Shown piece by piece: positions 11,217-21,646 of a DNA stretch of 64,000 nt. Under the pieces are notes generated by a model. That model was not told the DNA's origin. It ran no database searches and saw only the letters and a program-made list of their open reading frames with translations. The stretch's first letter is position 1. Each line of letters starts with the position of its first letter. The position numbers and the translations under genes are program-made. Source of the DNA: Carettochelys insculpta (lineage: Eukaryota; Chordata; Testudines; Carettochelyidae); contig NC_134137.1 in the NCBI RefSeq assembly GCF_033958435.1, forward strand, positions 66,232,001 to 66,296,000, in the 5' to 3' direction.

Positions 11217-11449
11217 GAGTGTGATGGACATTACTCGCTAAATAAATGAATATTTTGCATAGTTCTAGTCATGAATTCTGAATGACTTTTAAGCAAAATT
11301 CACATTCTCTCTCCTTGGAACTCTTAGTAGCGCACCTATTCCATCCCACCATAAGCTGAGAGATCCCTTTAGCAGTGGAACTGATGCTGTTCCCCTAGCA
11401 GGGATAGGGATAAGATGTGCAGAAAATCATGAGTATGTAGACCCCGTAT
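11217..11449. other. Short non-coding spacer
   Basis: Nothing recognised. Confidence 0.5.
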
Positions 11450-14400
11450 GTGCTCAGAAACTCTGCCATGAAGCCACTGAGAGCTCCATGCCAGTCCCAA
11501 GCCTGGATGAAGGCGGAGGGTTGGTCAGATGTGTGTCGATACACTGACCGTCAAACAACAATATGAATGAAATCTGATGCCAGTACAACCAAATGTTAAA
11601 AGATTCTGGCTCAGACGTCACCCGGATAAACAAGGTCCGCAATACCATTCGAGCGGTCAGGGTTAGGTCGATAAGTTGGCTACCGAAAGAAAATTACACC
11701 AAACACATATGCTATCCATTGGAACATGGAATGTCCAAATACTGTGGGCAACTGGAAAATTAGAGCTGCTTCAGAAGGAAATGGAGAGATATCGATGTGA
11801 TATACTTGGACTCGCAGAGATGCATTGGATGGGATCAGGAGAGATATGCGGTTGCGAAGTCATTTGGTCAGGAAACGAAATGAAGCATGAAGCAGGAGTT
11901 GGATGCCTTCTTAGCAAAAGAGCTAGAAGAGCATTATTAGGGTACAAACCGGTGAGTGCAAAAAGGATGGTTGCATGATTCGAAGCAAAACCATTCAACA
12001 TGTCAGTCATTCAGGTGTATGCACCCATGTTGCACAGTATGGAGGAAGAGATTGAGCTATTTTATAAAGACTTGATAAAGACGGTGGAGGAGATATCGAA
12101 GAAAGAGTGTTGATCATCGGAAGAGATTGGAATGCAAAGTTTGGAACCGATAATGAAGGTTGGGAGAGAGTCCTGGGAAGGTCTGGATATGGAGAAAGAA
12201 ACGAACGAGGTGAGAAACTGTTAAGAGTTTGCTACAGAGCATGAGATGGTGATTTGCAACACGAGATTCCAACAAAAGGACTGTAGGAAGTGGACATGGC
12301 GATCGAATGATGGGAAGTCCAAGAACATGATAGATATGATTTTGATAAGAAGAAGATGGATAACATCAGTACAGGAGTGCCGAATGTTCCAAGGAGCAGA
12401 TAAAGACTCAGACCACAGTCTAGTGATAAAACATCAAGATAAAACTCAAAAGAAAATGTAAGACACAGTTTCAGAAAAGAAGAGATGTGGTGAGGCTATG
12501 TGAGGAAGAAACAGGGAATGCATACAAAACAGCACTCAAAGAGAATATTAAGAATATTGCCACAGACAAAGACCTAGATAAGAGAGTCACAGGGATAGTC
12601 ATCGCTATAGAAGAGGCAACTGAGCGGACTGTTCCAGGAGAAAAGATCAGTAAGAAGTGGACTGAAGTTGGTTCAAGAGAAAAGAGCATTGAAGATCAGA
12701 AGAGATGTTTCTGAGATGGCAGAACAGCAATATAGGATGAAATGCAAAGAGGTAAGCAAAGCAGCCAGAAAAGAAGGAGAAATGGTTAGAGGAGCAACGT
12801 GAAGATACAGAGAGGTATTATGGCGAATGTAAGACCAGGGAGGTGTATAAGACAATTAGGAATATTAATAGGAAATGGCAACTGAAGCAGATGGCAATCA
12901 AAGATGAGAACGAAGAAGTGCTCATGAACAGGGAGAAGATTGTGCAGCGACAGACGAGATATTGCACTGATCTATACAAAGCACAGTTGGACCCAAGTGT
13001 CTCAGAGAGACTGATTGAAGAATTGAAAGAGATATCTCCCCTGAGCATTGAGAGTGAGACCGATATTTCAAAGGAGGAAGTAGAAAAAGCAGTGAAACGA
13101 CTAAAGAACAACAAGAGCCCTGGAAATGATAAGATCACAGGAGAGATGATCAAATATGGTGGAGAAAGCATGATTCAGGAAATAAACCAACTATGTAATG
13201 TAGAATGGAAAGAAGGGAAGGCACCTAAGGAATGGACAAGATCTGTGCCAGTGACAATACCCAAGAAAGGAAGTACATTGGAGTGCAAGAACTACAGAAC
13301 GATTGCCTTAACGAGTCATCTAGGTAAGGTGCTGCTGATGTTACTGACTGAGAGATTAAGACTGCAGATAGAAGAACATATAGCAAATGAGCAAGCAGGG
13401 TACAGAAAAGATAGAAGTACCTTACAGCAGATATTGGCAGTAAGACTGGTAGCGGGGAAAGCTCAATGAAAGAACAAAAATGTATACACTTGCTTTGTCG
13501 ATTTTCAAAAGGCATTTGACAGTATAGATCAGAAAGTGACTTGGGCGGTTTTGGAGTCATATGGAGTGGATAGCAGACTAATACGGTTGTTGAAAGATAT
13601 AAATGATAATGCGGAGGCAGCAGTGAGAACATGAGGGGAGTTGGGAAGTTGGTTTAAAACAAGTAGAGGTATGAGACAAGGAGATCCAATATCACCAAGT
13701 ATCTTCATCGCACATCTGGAGAGAGTGATGGACAAGATCAAGGAAGAGGTAGAAGGGATATCTGTGCACGGGAAAAGAATTAACTTGAGGTCCGTGGATG
13801 ATATAGTTATCACTGAGGAAGATGAGGAGAAGCTAGCGAAAATGGTGCAGGTGTTAAAAGAAGAAGGGAAGCGGTATGGACTGATTATGAACATTGATAA
13901 AACAAAAACAATGGTATTTGGAGATAAGAAAATAGGAAGGAAGATCAGTGTGGATGGTATTGAACTAGAAATGTAGAGAAGTTCACATATCTGGGGAGCA
14001 ACATAATGTATGATCTAGACCGTAAGAAGGAAATAGCGACTAGAATAGCGAAAGCAAGAGCGAGTTTGAAGGCGATGGATAAGATCTGGAAAAGCAAAGC
14101 AATTAGCTTAAGAACAAAGCTGGGCATCTTGAAAACGTGTGTATTCAGCAGCATGTTGTATGGATGTGAGACATGGGTGATAATGAGATTCGAAAAGAAG
14201 AATATTGGCATTCGAAAGGAGTTGTTATAGAAAGATTCTGAGAATAGGATGGATGCAGAAGGTCACCAATGAAGAATTATATAGGAAGATACAGCCGAAA
14301 GAGAACCTGCTGCAGAAGGTTATAAAACAGAAGCTACAACTATTTGGAAATATTTGCAGAATGAACGACGAATGAAAATCAAAACCCTGGTATTCGGCAT

Positions 14401-14595
14401 AATGGATGGTTCGAATAGGAGAGGTAGACCCCACAGAGAATGGGTAGATGATGTAGTAGATTGGTGTGGAGCTAGTCTACAGAAACTAAGCCTCTCTGCA
14501 CTGGATCGGGAATGATGGAAGGAAATAGTGAGAGAGGCATCAGACACCAACAGGCGCTGAGCTCACGGTTATTGATTATGATGATGAGGATGATG
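11450..14595 (+). mobile_element. RTE-type LINE, decayed but nearly full length
   Basis: The segment carries, in order on the plus strand, an apurinic-type endonuclease, a reverse transcriptase and a C-terminal tail ending RRGRPHREWVDDVVDWCG-like text. It finishes in a short ATG/GAT-rich repeat tail (about 14570-14595), which is typical of RTE elements, whose 3' ends are short tandem repeats rather than poly(A). The 5' edge is approximate; GGATGAAGGCGGAGGGTTGG near 11503-11522 looks like leader sequence. A minus-strand piece of the same 3' end occurs at 28985-29085. Confidence 0.7.
11676..14555 (+). pseudogene. RTE-type endonuclease and reverse transcriptase, broken
   Basis: Endonuclease signature: SIGTWNVQILWATGKL and DILGLAEMHWMGSGE near the start (11700-11850). 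An in-frame TGA follows KRMVA at 11976-11978, after which the same protein resumes (FEAKPFNMSVIQVYAPM). The reverse transcriptase region (about 12843-13976) has the KNNKSPGNDKITGEMIKYGG block, FVDFQKAFDSIDQ, MRQGDPISPSIFIAHLE, and SVDDIVIT where FADD or YADD is expected; the two aspartates survive but the residues before them are changed. Several frameshifts and stops (near 12110, 13469, 13633, 13976, 14229) break it into pieces. In life such a protein would nick DNA and reverse-transcribe its own RNA at the nick. This copy is dead. Confidence 0.75.
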
Positions 14596-16009
14596 TATGT
14601 GCTCAGAGCCCAGCCACACATCTGGGCAGTGCAAACTGGGACATGACCAGAGCTATAGGATAGGAACTGTGGGAATTCTCTGTCTCCTGATGACCAGGGG
14701 CATAAGGAAGGCTGATAAGCCCCTCCACAGGCTACCACAGCTCACTTTTGTAGTTGCGCCACACAACATAGACTCTTCCTCCTTTACACGTATCTGCCAG
14801 TACCCAACATCACTACTACTCGGGGAGGGCCTGTTAAAACACTATTAAGAATAATCTTGTGTCTTGAATTTGTTGAGACTGAAATGGTGGCATGCAGGAG
14901 AGCCAGGACAGAAAAGCTTTTCTCTTTGATTTATTGCAGCATTGCCATTTACGTTGAGGTACTGTGTTGGTGACTCTGCCAGCATTTTACATTGCGAACT
15001 CCTAGTTTTAGAACTACAGAGCTCCTTCATAATGTGGAGGCTGCCCTATAAGATCTCAGACTGAGCATGACCTTCATTTTAGATAATAAAACAAATCCAT
15101 GTGGCAGTTTTTGTGTTTAATCTCATCTTCTTAGATATTAGTGGCAGATATTTTGTAGATAGTGTCAATTTGTGGCAAATATTTTGCATCTCTGTAATTC
15201 AAAAGCCCTTTTTATTTATTTCTTGAAGTTGTTAAGTGACTAATCTGTTTTGTGTATTTCAGTTTAAGTAAGACAGAAACACTCTGGCCTCTTCCTTGAA
15301 AAAACAGTCTAAAATTAGCCACCATGCTCTAGAAGGAAAAGCTTATAAAACTGAATTTTTGGGTTTGGTTCCTCTGCCCAAGCGTTACAATTGTGTCTTC
15401 ACAGATGACGGGGACACCATGAGCCTCAGCTGCAGGAGCTCTCCTCCTGTAGGCAAGTATTTCTTTGCAAGTCTCAGGAGCGGAGGAAATACCAAAGTGG
15501 CTTAATGTGATATGCCAGTCCCACAGTCTGACGATGGTTTTCATGGATGTCAGCCCATTCAGAAAGCCTTCCATTGTAATAATGGCAATCAGGATTTTAA
15601 AATGAGGTGAACATTAGTGTGTGACAGTAATATATATTTAATACATCTTTCACTTGATATGATATGGAGTAATGTTTGCTCTGTGTTCTAATCCATGTGC
15701 AGAATAAATTTTGTTATGTGCACCAAGCCATGGGTGGATGTACACCACCAGTAGAAACACATGCTGCCAGCTGTGTGTGCTCTGCTAATCAGCTCAGCAG
15801 CACCTGAATATCTCTTGGGTGGCTACTCATGCACTCAGCTTACAGGAAACACCAGTGTGGAAAGAGAAAAATTACTGGCATGCATCATTTAATCTATTAA
15901 TAACCTGTCCAAGTGCAAAATGCCACAGTATAGATAAAGAAAATGCTTTTTAGCACTCAACTCTCCTATTTTATTTTATTTTGTTTCAACTATTTCTGTC
16001 TCTTGGTAT
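14596..16009. other. Non-coding DNA
   Basis: No supported gene. The frame around 15296-15505 shows no recognisable domain. Confidence 0.5.
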
Positions 16010-16500
16010 GGAAAAGAGGAGAGACTGAGTCCTCTGCCCATGGAGGGCCTGAAACCAAAAAGACCACTTAATAATGTCCCTGTCCATGTCACAGACCAGA
16101 ATATAGGTGGCCGTACCTAGGGCCCAGAGCAGTGGTGGTCAGGCCGACCGATCATCATAACAGTTAGGAAGCAGAGGTCATAATCAGAAAACAAGCCAAG
16201 GATCAGAGCTGGCATCAATAGTCAGGAACTGGATCTAGAATAAGGGATCTGGAACAAGGCAAGAGACACAGGCAAACCAAACCAGGTCTCCTGAGACCCA
16301 GTCAGAATCCCATACAGCAGTCAGCCAGGATCCACCCAGGTGCTCAGATAACTTCCAGTTCCTCCTTCTGGCTTAAATAGTTTGTGAACCAATCAGAGCC
16401 TAGGGATGGCTAGGGTCCAGCAAGCTCCTAGGTGGCAACTGCAGTTTAAGTACTGCCTGGGAAGTCCTGCATTCAAGATCTACAGTCCCTCACAGTCTAG
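16010..16500. repeat. Possible LTR-like repeat, unclassified
   Basis: Text such as AAGGATCAGAGCTGG, AGACACAGGCAAACCA and GGCTTAAATAG resembles interspersed LTR-type repeats I have seen in reptile DNA, but no LTR pair, primer site or protein was found. Recorded as a weak impression only. Confidence 0.2.
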
Positions 16501-16820
16501 TGTTGCAGAGGTGGGGAGAGCTGTGGGTGCTGCCCTCCTCCCCAGAAAAATCTTTCAGCTCGTATTGTCTGGTTTCAAGCACGGCCCATGCTCCCTGCAA
16601 AATCCCTCCACTTCATTGGAGTGTTGTTGTAGCTAAGCTATGCAACAACTCCCTGGCTGGTTTGAAGAAGCTGAATACAATGTCACTGAGCACTTCGAAT
16701 CGCCATGGCCAACCTGTATAATGAAGAATAGTACCAGAGAGGGAGCCGTGCTAGTCTATATACTATAAAATAAAAAAGCAGTCAAGTAGCACTTTAAAGA
16801 CTAACAAAATAGTTTATTAG

Positions 16821-17084
16821 GTGAGCGTTCATGGGACAGACCTACTTCTTCAGACCATAGCCACACCAGAACAGACTCAATATTTAAGGCACAGAGTCAT
16901 TGTGGGCCATTCTGTTAATGACTTAAGAGTTTGCGTGTTCCTGAAGAAAAATTTTCGCACCACTGTTGAAAGGGAGACAGCCGAGCTGTCTTTTACATTC
17001 AAATTTGGCACGTTAACATGTGGTTTAAACCAGGATGTGTATTTTCTAGGTCATTATAGGGGCTCTTGTGCATACTTGGCTTAA
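16821..17084 (+). pseudogene. Penelope-like protein C-terminal fragment (P4)
   Basis: The real protein part is HSVNDLRVCVFLKKNF to the stop after GSCAYLA, matching the C-terminal end of P3 (HSVNDLKVCVLLKRNF ... GSSAYLA). The upstream 25 codons read through the inverted terminal repeat. The GIY-YIG core and the reverse transcriptase are absent, so this is a 5'-truncated insertion with no function. Confidence 0.8.
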
Positions 17085-17224
17085 TCTAATTCTCTACTCC
17101 CCGCCCTCCTTCTACCCCTCTACTCTCTGATTTACTCATCTTGATCTTTTTTTTCTGATTTGTCCTCCTTGATTACTGTTTTTGGATCTCTGTGCCTTAA
17201 ATATTGAATCTGTTCTGGTCTGGC

Positions 17225-17300
17225 TATGGTCTGAAGAAGTGGGTCTGTCCCATGAAAGCTCACCTAATAAATTATTTTGTTAGTCTTTAAAGTGCTACTT
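17225..17300 (+). ncRNA. Hammerhead-like ribozyme motif, P4 3' end
   Basis: CTGAAGA (17231-17237) fits the CTGANGA core. Stem II is GTGGG/CCCAT around the loop TCTGT, with one G-T wobble pair. GAAA follows at 17254-17257, and a GTC lies downstream near 17283. An inverted, more degenerate partner is at the left end of P4 (around 16820-16853). Stems I and III could not be convincingly drawn by eye, so self-cleavage is inferred, not shown. Confidence 0.5.
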
Positions 17301-18141
17301 GACTGCTTTTTCATGTCTAATGAAGAACTAGTAGAATTGGACTAGCATGGTTGGGATGATGAAGAGGTGGGGGAGGTGATTCCAAAAAGAAGGGTTTCAC
17401 AGTTGAAGTTCTTTGAAAAACGTTTGCAAAAGCTGATGCATTGATCGAACTCATCCAGGAACATGACACTCTCTTAGATTGATCGTCAAAAGTAGAACAT
17501 GCTGTAAGAGAGAATTGGGCAATGCTACCGCACAATACTTAACATCAAACTTTGCTTGCAAAAGCAGTCAACACTGGACACATTCTTTAAAAAGGAACCC
17601 AAGCCACTCACAGATTAGCCTCAACCAGGGACCTTCTGGCATTCATGTGGCAAAACCTAAACCCTCAACCGTTGCTGAGCATCTTATAGAACTTGAAACA
17701 CTGGATGTTGTTGATGCTAGTGGTGTTGAGATGGCAGTTGATGATCCTCTAGCTGCATCTCCATCCTCGTCCTCCACTTAATTCTCTCCCCACACCCTCA
17801 CTATAGGATAATTTTGTTTAAATGGTGCTTAAAATGCTTTAAATGTAGGTATGGTAACAGCAAGTAAAAAAACTGCACGCAGGCTAAAGATGGTTTTAAA
17901 ATGTAGTTTGGGTTAGGATCATTTATTTAAATGTTGCTTAAAATGTTTTAAATGTGTGGTATGATAAGTGAGTGGTACATTACGGTTTAAATGGCCACAT
18001 AGGCAACATTTAAACTCTTACTGTACCTATCCCCCTCTATTTACATTATTTCTTATGGGGAAATTTTATCCTTATATGTTGTTTTGCTTTAAGCCACAAC
18101 TTTATGAACTCTATCCCTGACATTCATCGAGGATCCTTGTA

Positions 18142-18756
18142 TAAACACACAAAAGTAAAAATAGGTTCTTAGAGCTAAATTGACAAACTACAGACTCTGT
18201 TCGAGATAGATTCCTCACCAGTCTTTCCTTTCCCACAGTGGCCGATTAGCTCTTAGACGGGACTCCCAAGGAATCCAAGGGGCTGGTTCTCTGTGTTTGC
18301 CCAGGAGAAGGATAAATTAGGGGTTCTCTGCCCATCTCTTTATTGACCAGTAAGCCTTTGAAAAAAAGTCTCTCTCTTGAAGTTCACTGTCTGAAGAGGT
18401 AGGAAAGCTTGCTTGGAATAGCATCTATCCCCCACCAAGATTGTTAAATGAACGCTTTTTTTTCACTTGCTCTCCTGATGGCTTTGTTTGCCTGGCATGC
18501 AAACAGTTCATCCAAATGTTAATATTGTTCCAGATAGGTGTTAAACTTGTAGAGATGTGTTTAGTCTCTATAAAATGCTTGTAAATTGCTGCACGCATTA
18601 ATTTTATTTTCCATGGCTATATCTGGGCTACAAGATAATATTTATGCTTTGCTTTATAATTATAAAGATGCCTGCTGTGAACTGGTGAACCCAGGAAGGA
18701 AGAGTGGTTTCACCATCCATCTAAAGGACTAGCAAAACTAAATAATATATGGAGAT
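18142..18756. other. Non-coding DNA
   Basis: No gene or repeat recognised. Confidence 0.5.
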
Positions 18757-18966
18757 ACACATCTCATAGAGCTGGAAGGGACCTCAGGAAGTCAGCTAGT
18801 CCAGCCCCCTATCCTCTTATCAGGACCAAGCACCATCCCTTTTTCTTTCTTTTTTTTTTTTCAAATCTATTTTGCCCCAGATCCTAAAGGCCCCCTCTAC
18901 AACTGGGCTCACAAATCTGGGTTTAGCACCTCAATGCTCAAATCATGGAGCTATCCCTCTGCCCTA
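18757..18966 (-). repeat. tRNA-derived SINE with CR1-like 3' tail (cryptodiran turtle type)
   Basis: Read on the minus strand, the element starts GAGGGATAGCTCCATGATTT (tRNA-like box A region) and continues through GAGCATTGAGGTGCTAAACC and a degenerate box B. Then come GGGGGCC and a T/A-rich middle, and it ends in GACCTCAG..CCTTCCAGCTCTATGAG, which matches the 3' end of CR1 LINEs. tRNA-derived SINEs sharing the CR1 tail are known from cryptodiran turtles, where CR1 supplies the retrotransposition machinery. The internal 11-T tract is at 18849-18860. This is the best single clue to the host group. Confidence 0.7.
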
Positions 18967-19303
18967 AATAAGCCACTGCAGAACAAAAACTTTATTAATT
19001 GTCTCATCAGCCCATGAAGATGTTACATGCAGGATTGCTCATCCCATTAGTTTGCACTCTTGGGGTAGAGCGTACAAAGATTCTCACAAGAAGACATGGG
19101 GACCTTTTTGCTGTTTGGTCTCTGAGAAGGTCTGGAGCTAGGAAACAAAAAGCAGAGCTCGCCAAGGTCAACTTGGATTAGCCCTAAAAGGTAAACATAG
19201 ACTCTGAATCATTTGTATTTATATGTTGTCTGCTTTAAATTGTAAATAACCCTCTCCTTTCTTTTCCCTAGGTAATAAATGTAACCCTTCTATTGATGCC
19301 AGA

Positions 19304-20340
19304 TGCCTGCCAGAAGGGCCAGGTTCAACTCCTGTGGGGTTTTCCTGTCAAGGATAAAACCAACTGGCTTGAGCCCCCACCCAGTGGCCTGGGACAATTT
19401 CACCCCTGTGCTGGGTGCCTGTAAGGCAGTTCTCCCCCCCACACCCCTCACAAGCACAGAGTGTGAGATAGAAATGGTTTGTTTAATGACCATAGCCTAC
19501 CCCAAGGTTACAGTGACAGATGCAGTATATCTAAGCAAAGAAGAAACAAACCCCTTTACCAGGATACCACCCCCATATGCAGTAGAACCAAGTCTTTTGC
19601 TGGGGCTCTTGGCCCTTTACCCCACAGACAGTTACAGGGTGTACCTTCTGCAGTGCAGTCCCAAAGCCAAAGCCCACAGATACATCACCAGGGCAGTACT
19701 AGCTGTTCACTTGTCTGCAGCCTCCCGTTGCTGCCACCGGCCGCCCGCCAGTTGCCGTCGTCCACCGCTCCTTCTACCGGCCTCCTGCTGGTCGCCGTTG
19801 TCCACTGCTCCTCCTACCAGCCGCCTGCCAGTTGCCAACGTCCACCGGTCCACTCCTACTGGCCGCCCGCCAGTTGCCATCATCCACCGCTGCTCCTACC
19901 GGCCACCCGCCAGTCACTGTCACCCACTGCCGCTCCTACCAGCCACCCGCCAGTCACCATTGTCTGCTGCTGCTCCTACCAGCTGCCTGTCAGTCACCGT
20001 CATTGCTCCAAACCCCACTGCTTGGGATCACCCTGAGGCAGAACCCTCTGATTTCAGCTCTGCCTAGCCTCAGCTGCCACTCTGTGATTTCAGCTCTTGA
20101 TACCCCCTAGTGGAGGGTTTCACAAACACCCTAGTATGCAGCTCTACCTTTCAACAGATAGGGAGAGTTAATCAAGCCAGGCTTACAGCTATATGGCCAA
20201 GGCATAGGCAGGACCAAAGCATTCAACAAGCTGATTCAACTAACACCCCTCCCCTTCTCCTTTGCAATGCTTTAAACAAGGGAGCCCTGTGTAATCAATG
20301 TCTTATGCAGCTATGGTGACTGCCCTGTCCCCCACAACAA
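19304..20340. repeat. Unclassified repeat-like region containing a minisatellite
   Basis: The flanks of the minisatellite (for example GGTTCAACTCCTGTGGGGTT and TAGAAATGGTTTGTTTAATG) look like parts of an interspersed element, but no class could be fixed. The long frames here come from the tandem repeat and are not taken as genes. Confidence 0.3.
19739..20008. repeat. About 40-bp minisatellite, roughly 6.7 units
   Basis: Units begin near 19739, 19781, 19820, 19860, 19900, 19940 and 19980. Each reads roughly GCCGCCCGCCAGTTGCC, then RTCRTCCACCGCTG, then CTCCTACC. Successive units are 39-42 bp and differ at about 10-20 percent of positions. Confidence 0.85.
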
Positions 20341-20782
20341 CCCAGAGATCTCACAACTCCCGCACTAAGTGTCAGCTTAAATTGTGATTTTACAACTACA
20401 TGTTTACAATAGACCAAATCTCATGGCTTACTTGCTACCCATTAGGCTTTGCCTGACAAGGTATCACACATGCACACCTTTGCATTCTCATGCAAATGAT
20501 CTCTGGGAGACACATTCCTCCCAGCCTCAGTATCACACCTGCAGTCCTTTGCACTCTCATGCAGATGACCTCTGGGAGACACATTCCTCCCAGCCTTCAG
20601 CAGCATTGCATTCTCCTTCTGCCACATTCCCTGCACTACCAAAGACAGGGGCAGGCTGGCTTGCTCTCCTGCCTCTGGAGGCAGCTCCCTGTCCCCTCCT
20701 CCTTCCATCTTCTGGGGCAGGGCAACTGCTGCTGCCCCCCACTTGAGCAGCCCACCTCCTCATCCAGCAGCTGCTGCATCCT

Positions 20783-20800
20783 CCCCCCCCCCCCCCCCCC
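20783..20800. repeat. C18 homopolymer
   Basis: An uninterrupted run of 18 cytosines inside a C-rich stretch (about 20740-21250). Length in the assembly may be unreliable. Confidence 0.85.
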
Positions 20801-21646
20801 GGAAAGGTAAGGGGCTTCTTAAAGCAGCCGTTGGGCCCCCTCCACAGGCCGCCTCCTCCTGTGGAGTGGCCTGGGAGGGGTGAGTTTGGGCAGAGCCCTT
20901 CTTCTCCACCGGGGCTCCAGAGGGGTGGCTGCATAGCCAGGGGTGGGGTGTTAGGGTGTGCCCCTGCCCCACCCCTGCAGCCACCCCCCCCTTACTGCCC
21001 CCCCCACCCACCCACACCCAGCCGCCTCTGGGGGCCCCTCCTCCACCTAGGCCCCCTTCTAACCAGCTGCCCCTTCCTTCTCCCCCTGGTTTCCTGAGGG
21101 CTCTGCAGCAGCTGCTGTGGGCCCCCCCCCAGGCGCACGTGGGCACCCCCACCCCCCCATTTCCACCAGGTTGGCTGTACCCATGCCCCTCCCACCCCCC
21201 TTTATTTTTCACTTCACCTAAGCGCCTGAGCCCCCCGCCCCCCACCACACACGCATAAACTTTACTCCCTCACATCCCAGTGCAGAAAAGGACCCATCTT
21301 ACCATCTTGTGCTGGGAGCAGTGGCCATCTTAGGTCTGACCTTCCCCTGACCTCACTGCCCTTGCTCTGCCCTTCCCCTACCTGACTGGGTCCTCAGCCT
21401 GGCGGGTGGGGGAGGGGCAGCCACGCCTCCACCCTTCTTTCCACTCCACTCTCCTCCCCTCCCCCGCTCTCTCTTAAAGGCCCCACGCCCAACAAACTTC
21501 CCCCATCTTACAAACCCACCACCATAACCCCCACACCCGCCGGAGGGTCATCCAGTGACCCCCTCCTCCCCTCGTCTTCCACTGTCACCCCTCCCACCCC
21601 CGAAACGGCGGCCCACTCATCCAGGGCCGCCCAAGACTCTGCCGCC

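Larger units (their letters stand above)
16734..17317 (+). mobile_element. Penelope-like retroelement P4 (severely truncated) inserted in Tigger
   Basis: Flanked by TAATGAAGAATAGTA (16719-16733) and TAATGAAGAACTAGTA (17318-17333), a duplication of about 15 bp with one indel. The ends are inverted relatives: AGTAGCACTTTAAAGAC at left and GTCTTTAAAGTGCTACT at right. Only the last part of the protein is present between them. It belongs to the same subfamily as P3 (60405-62640). Confidence 0.85.
16660..18141 (+). mobile_element. Tigger/pogo-like DNA transposon remnant, split by P4
   Basis: Across the P4 insertion the two sides join into the transposase C-terminal text LYNEELVELD, like the NEELIELE motif of Tigger transposases. 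Downstream, TLDTFFKKEPKP-like text (about 17565-17610) resembles the C-terminal motif before the stop. The 3' non-coding end (18040-18141) has the TTATGGGGAAA, TTTGCTTTAAGCC and CCTTGTA blocks of Tigger-type ends. Many stops and indels interrupt the frame. The 5' extent is uncertain. Confidence 0.5.

Noticed and set aside
15296..15505. Frame at 15296-15505 as a possible host exon
   Set aside because: No recognisable domain, and splice-site context is not convincing.
19303..20067. 254-codon frame across the minisatellite
   Set aside because: Frames overlap in all three phases because of the 40-bp tandem repeat; no protein family resemblance.
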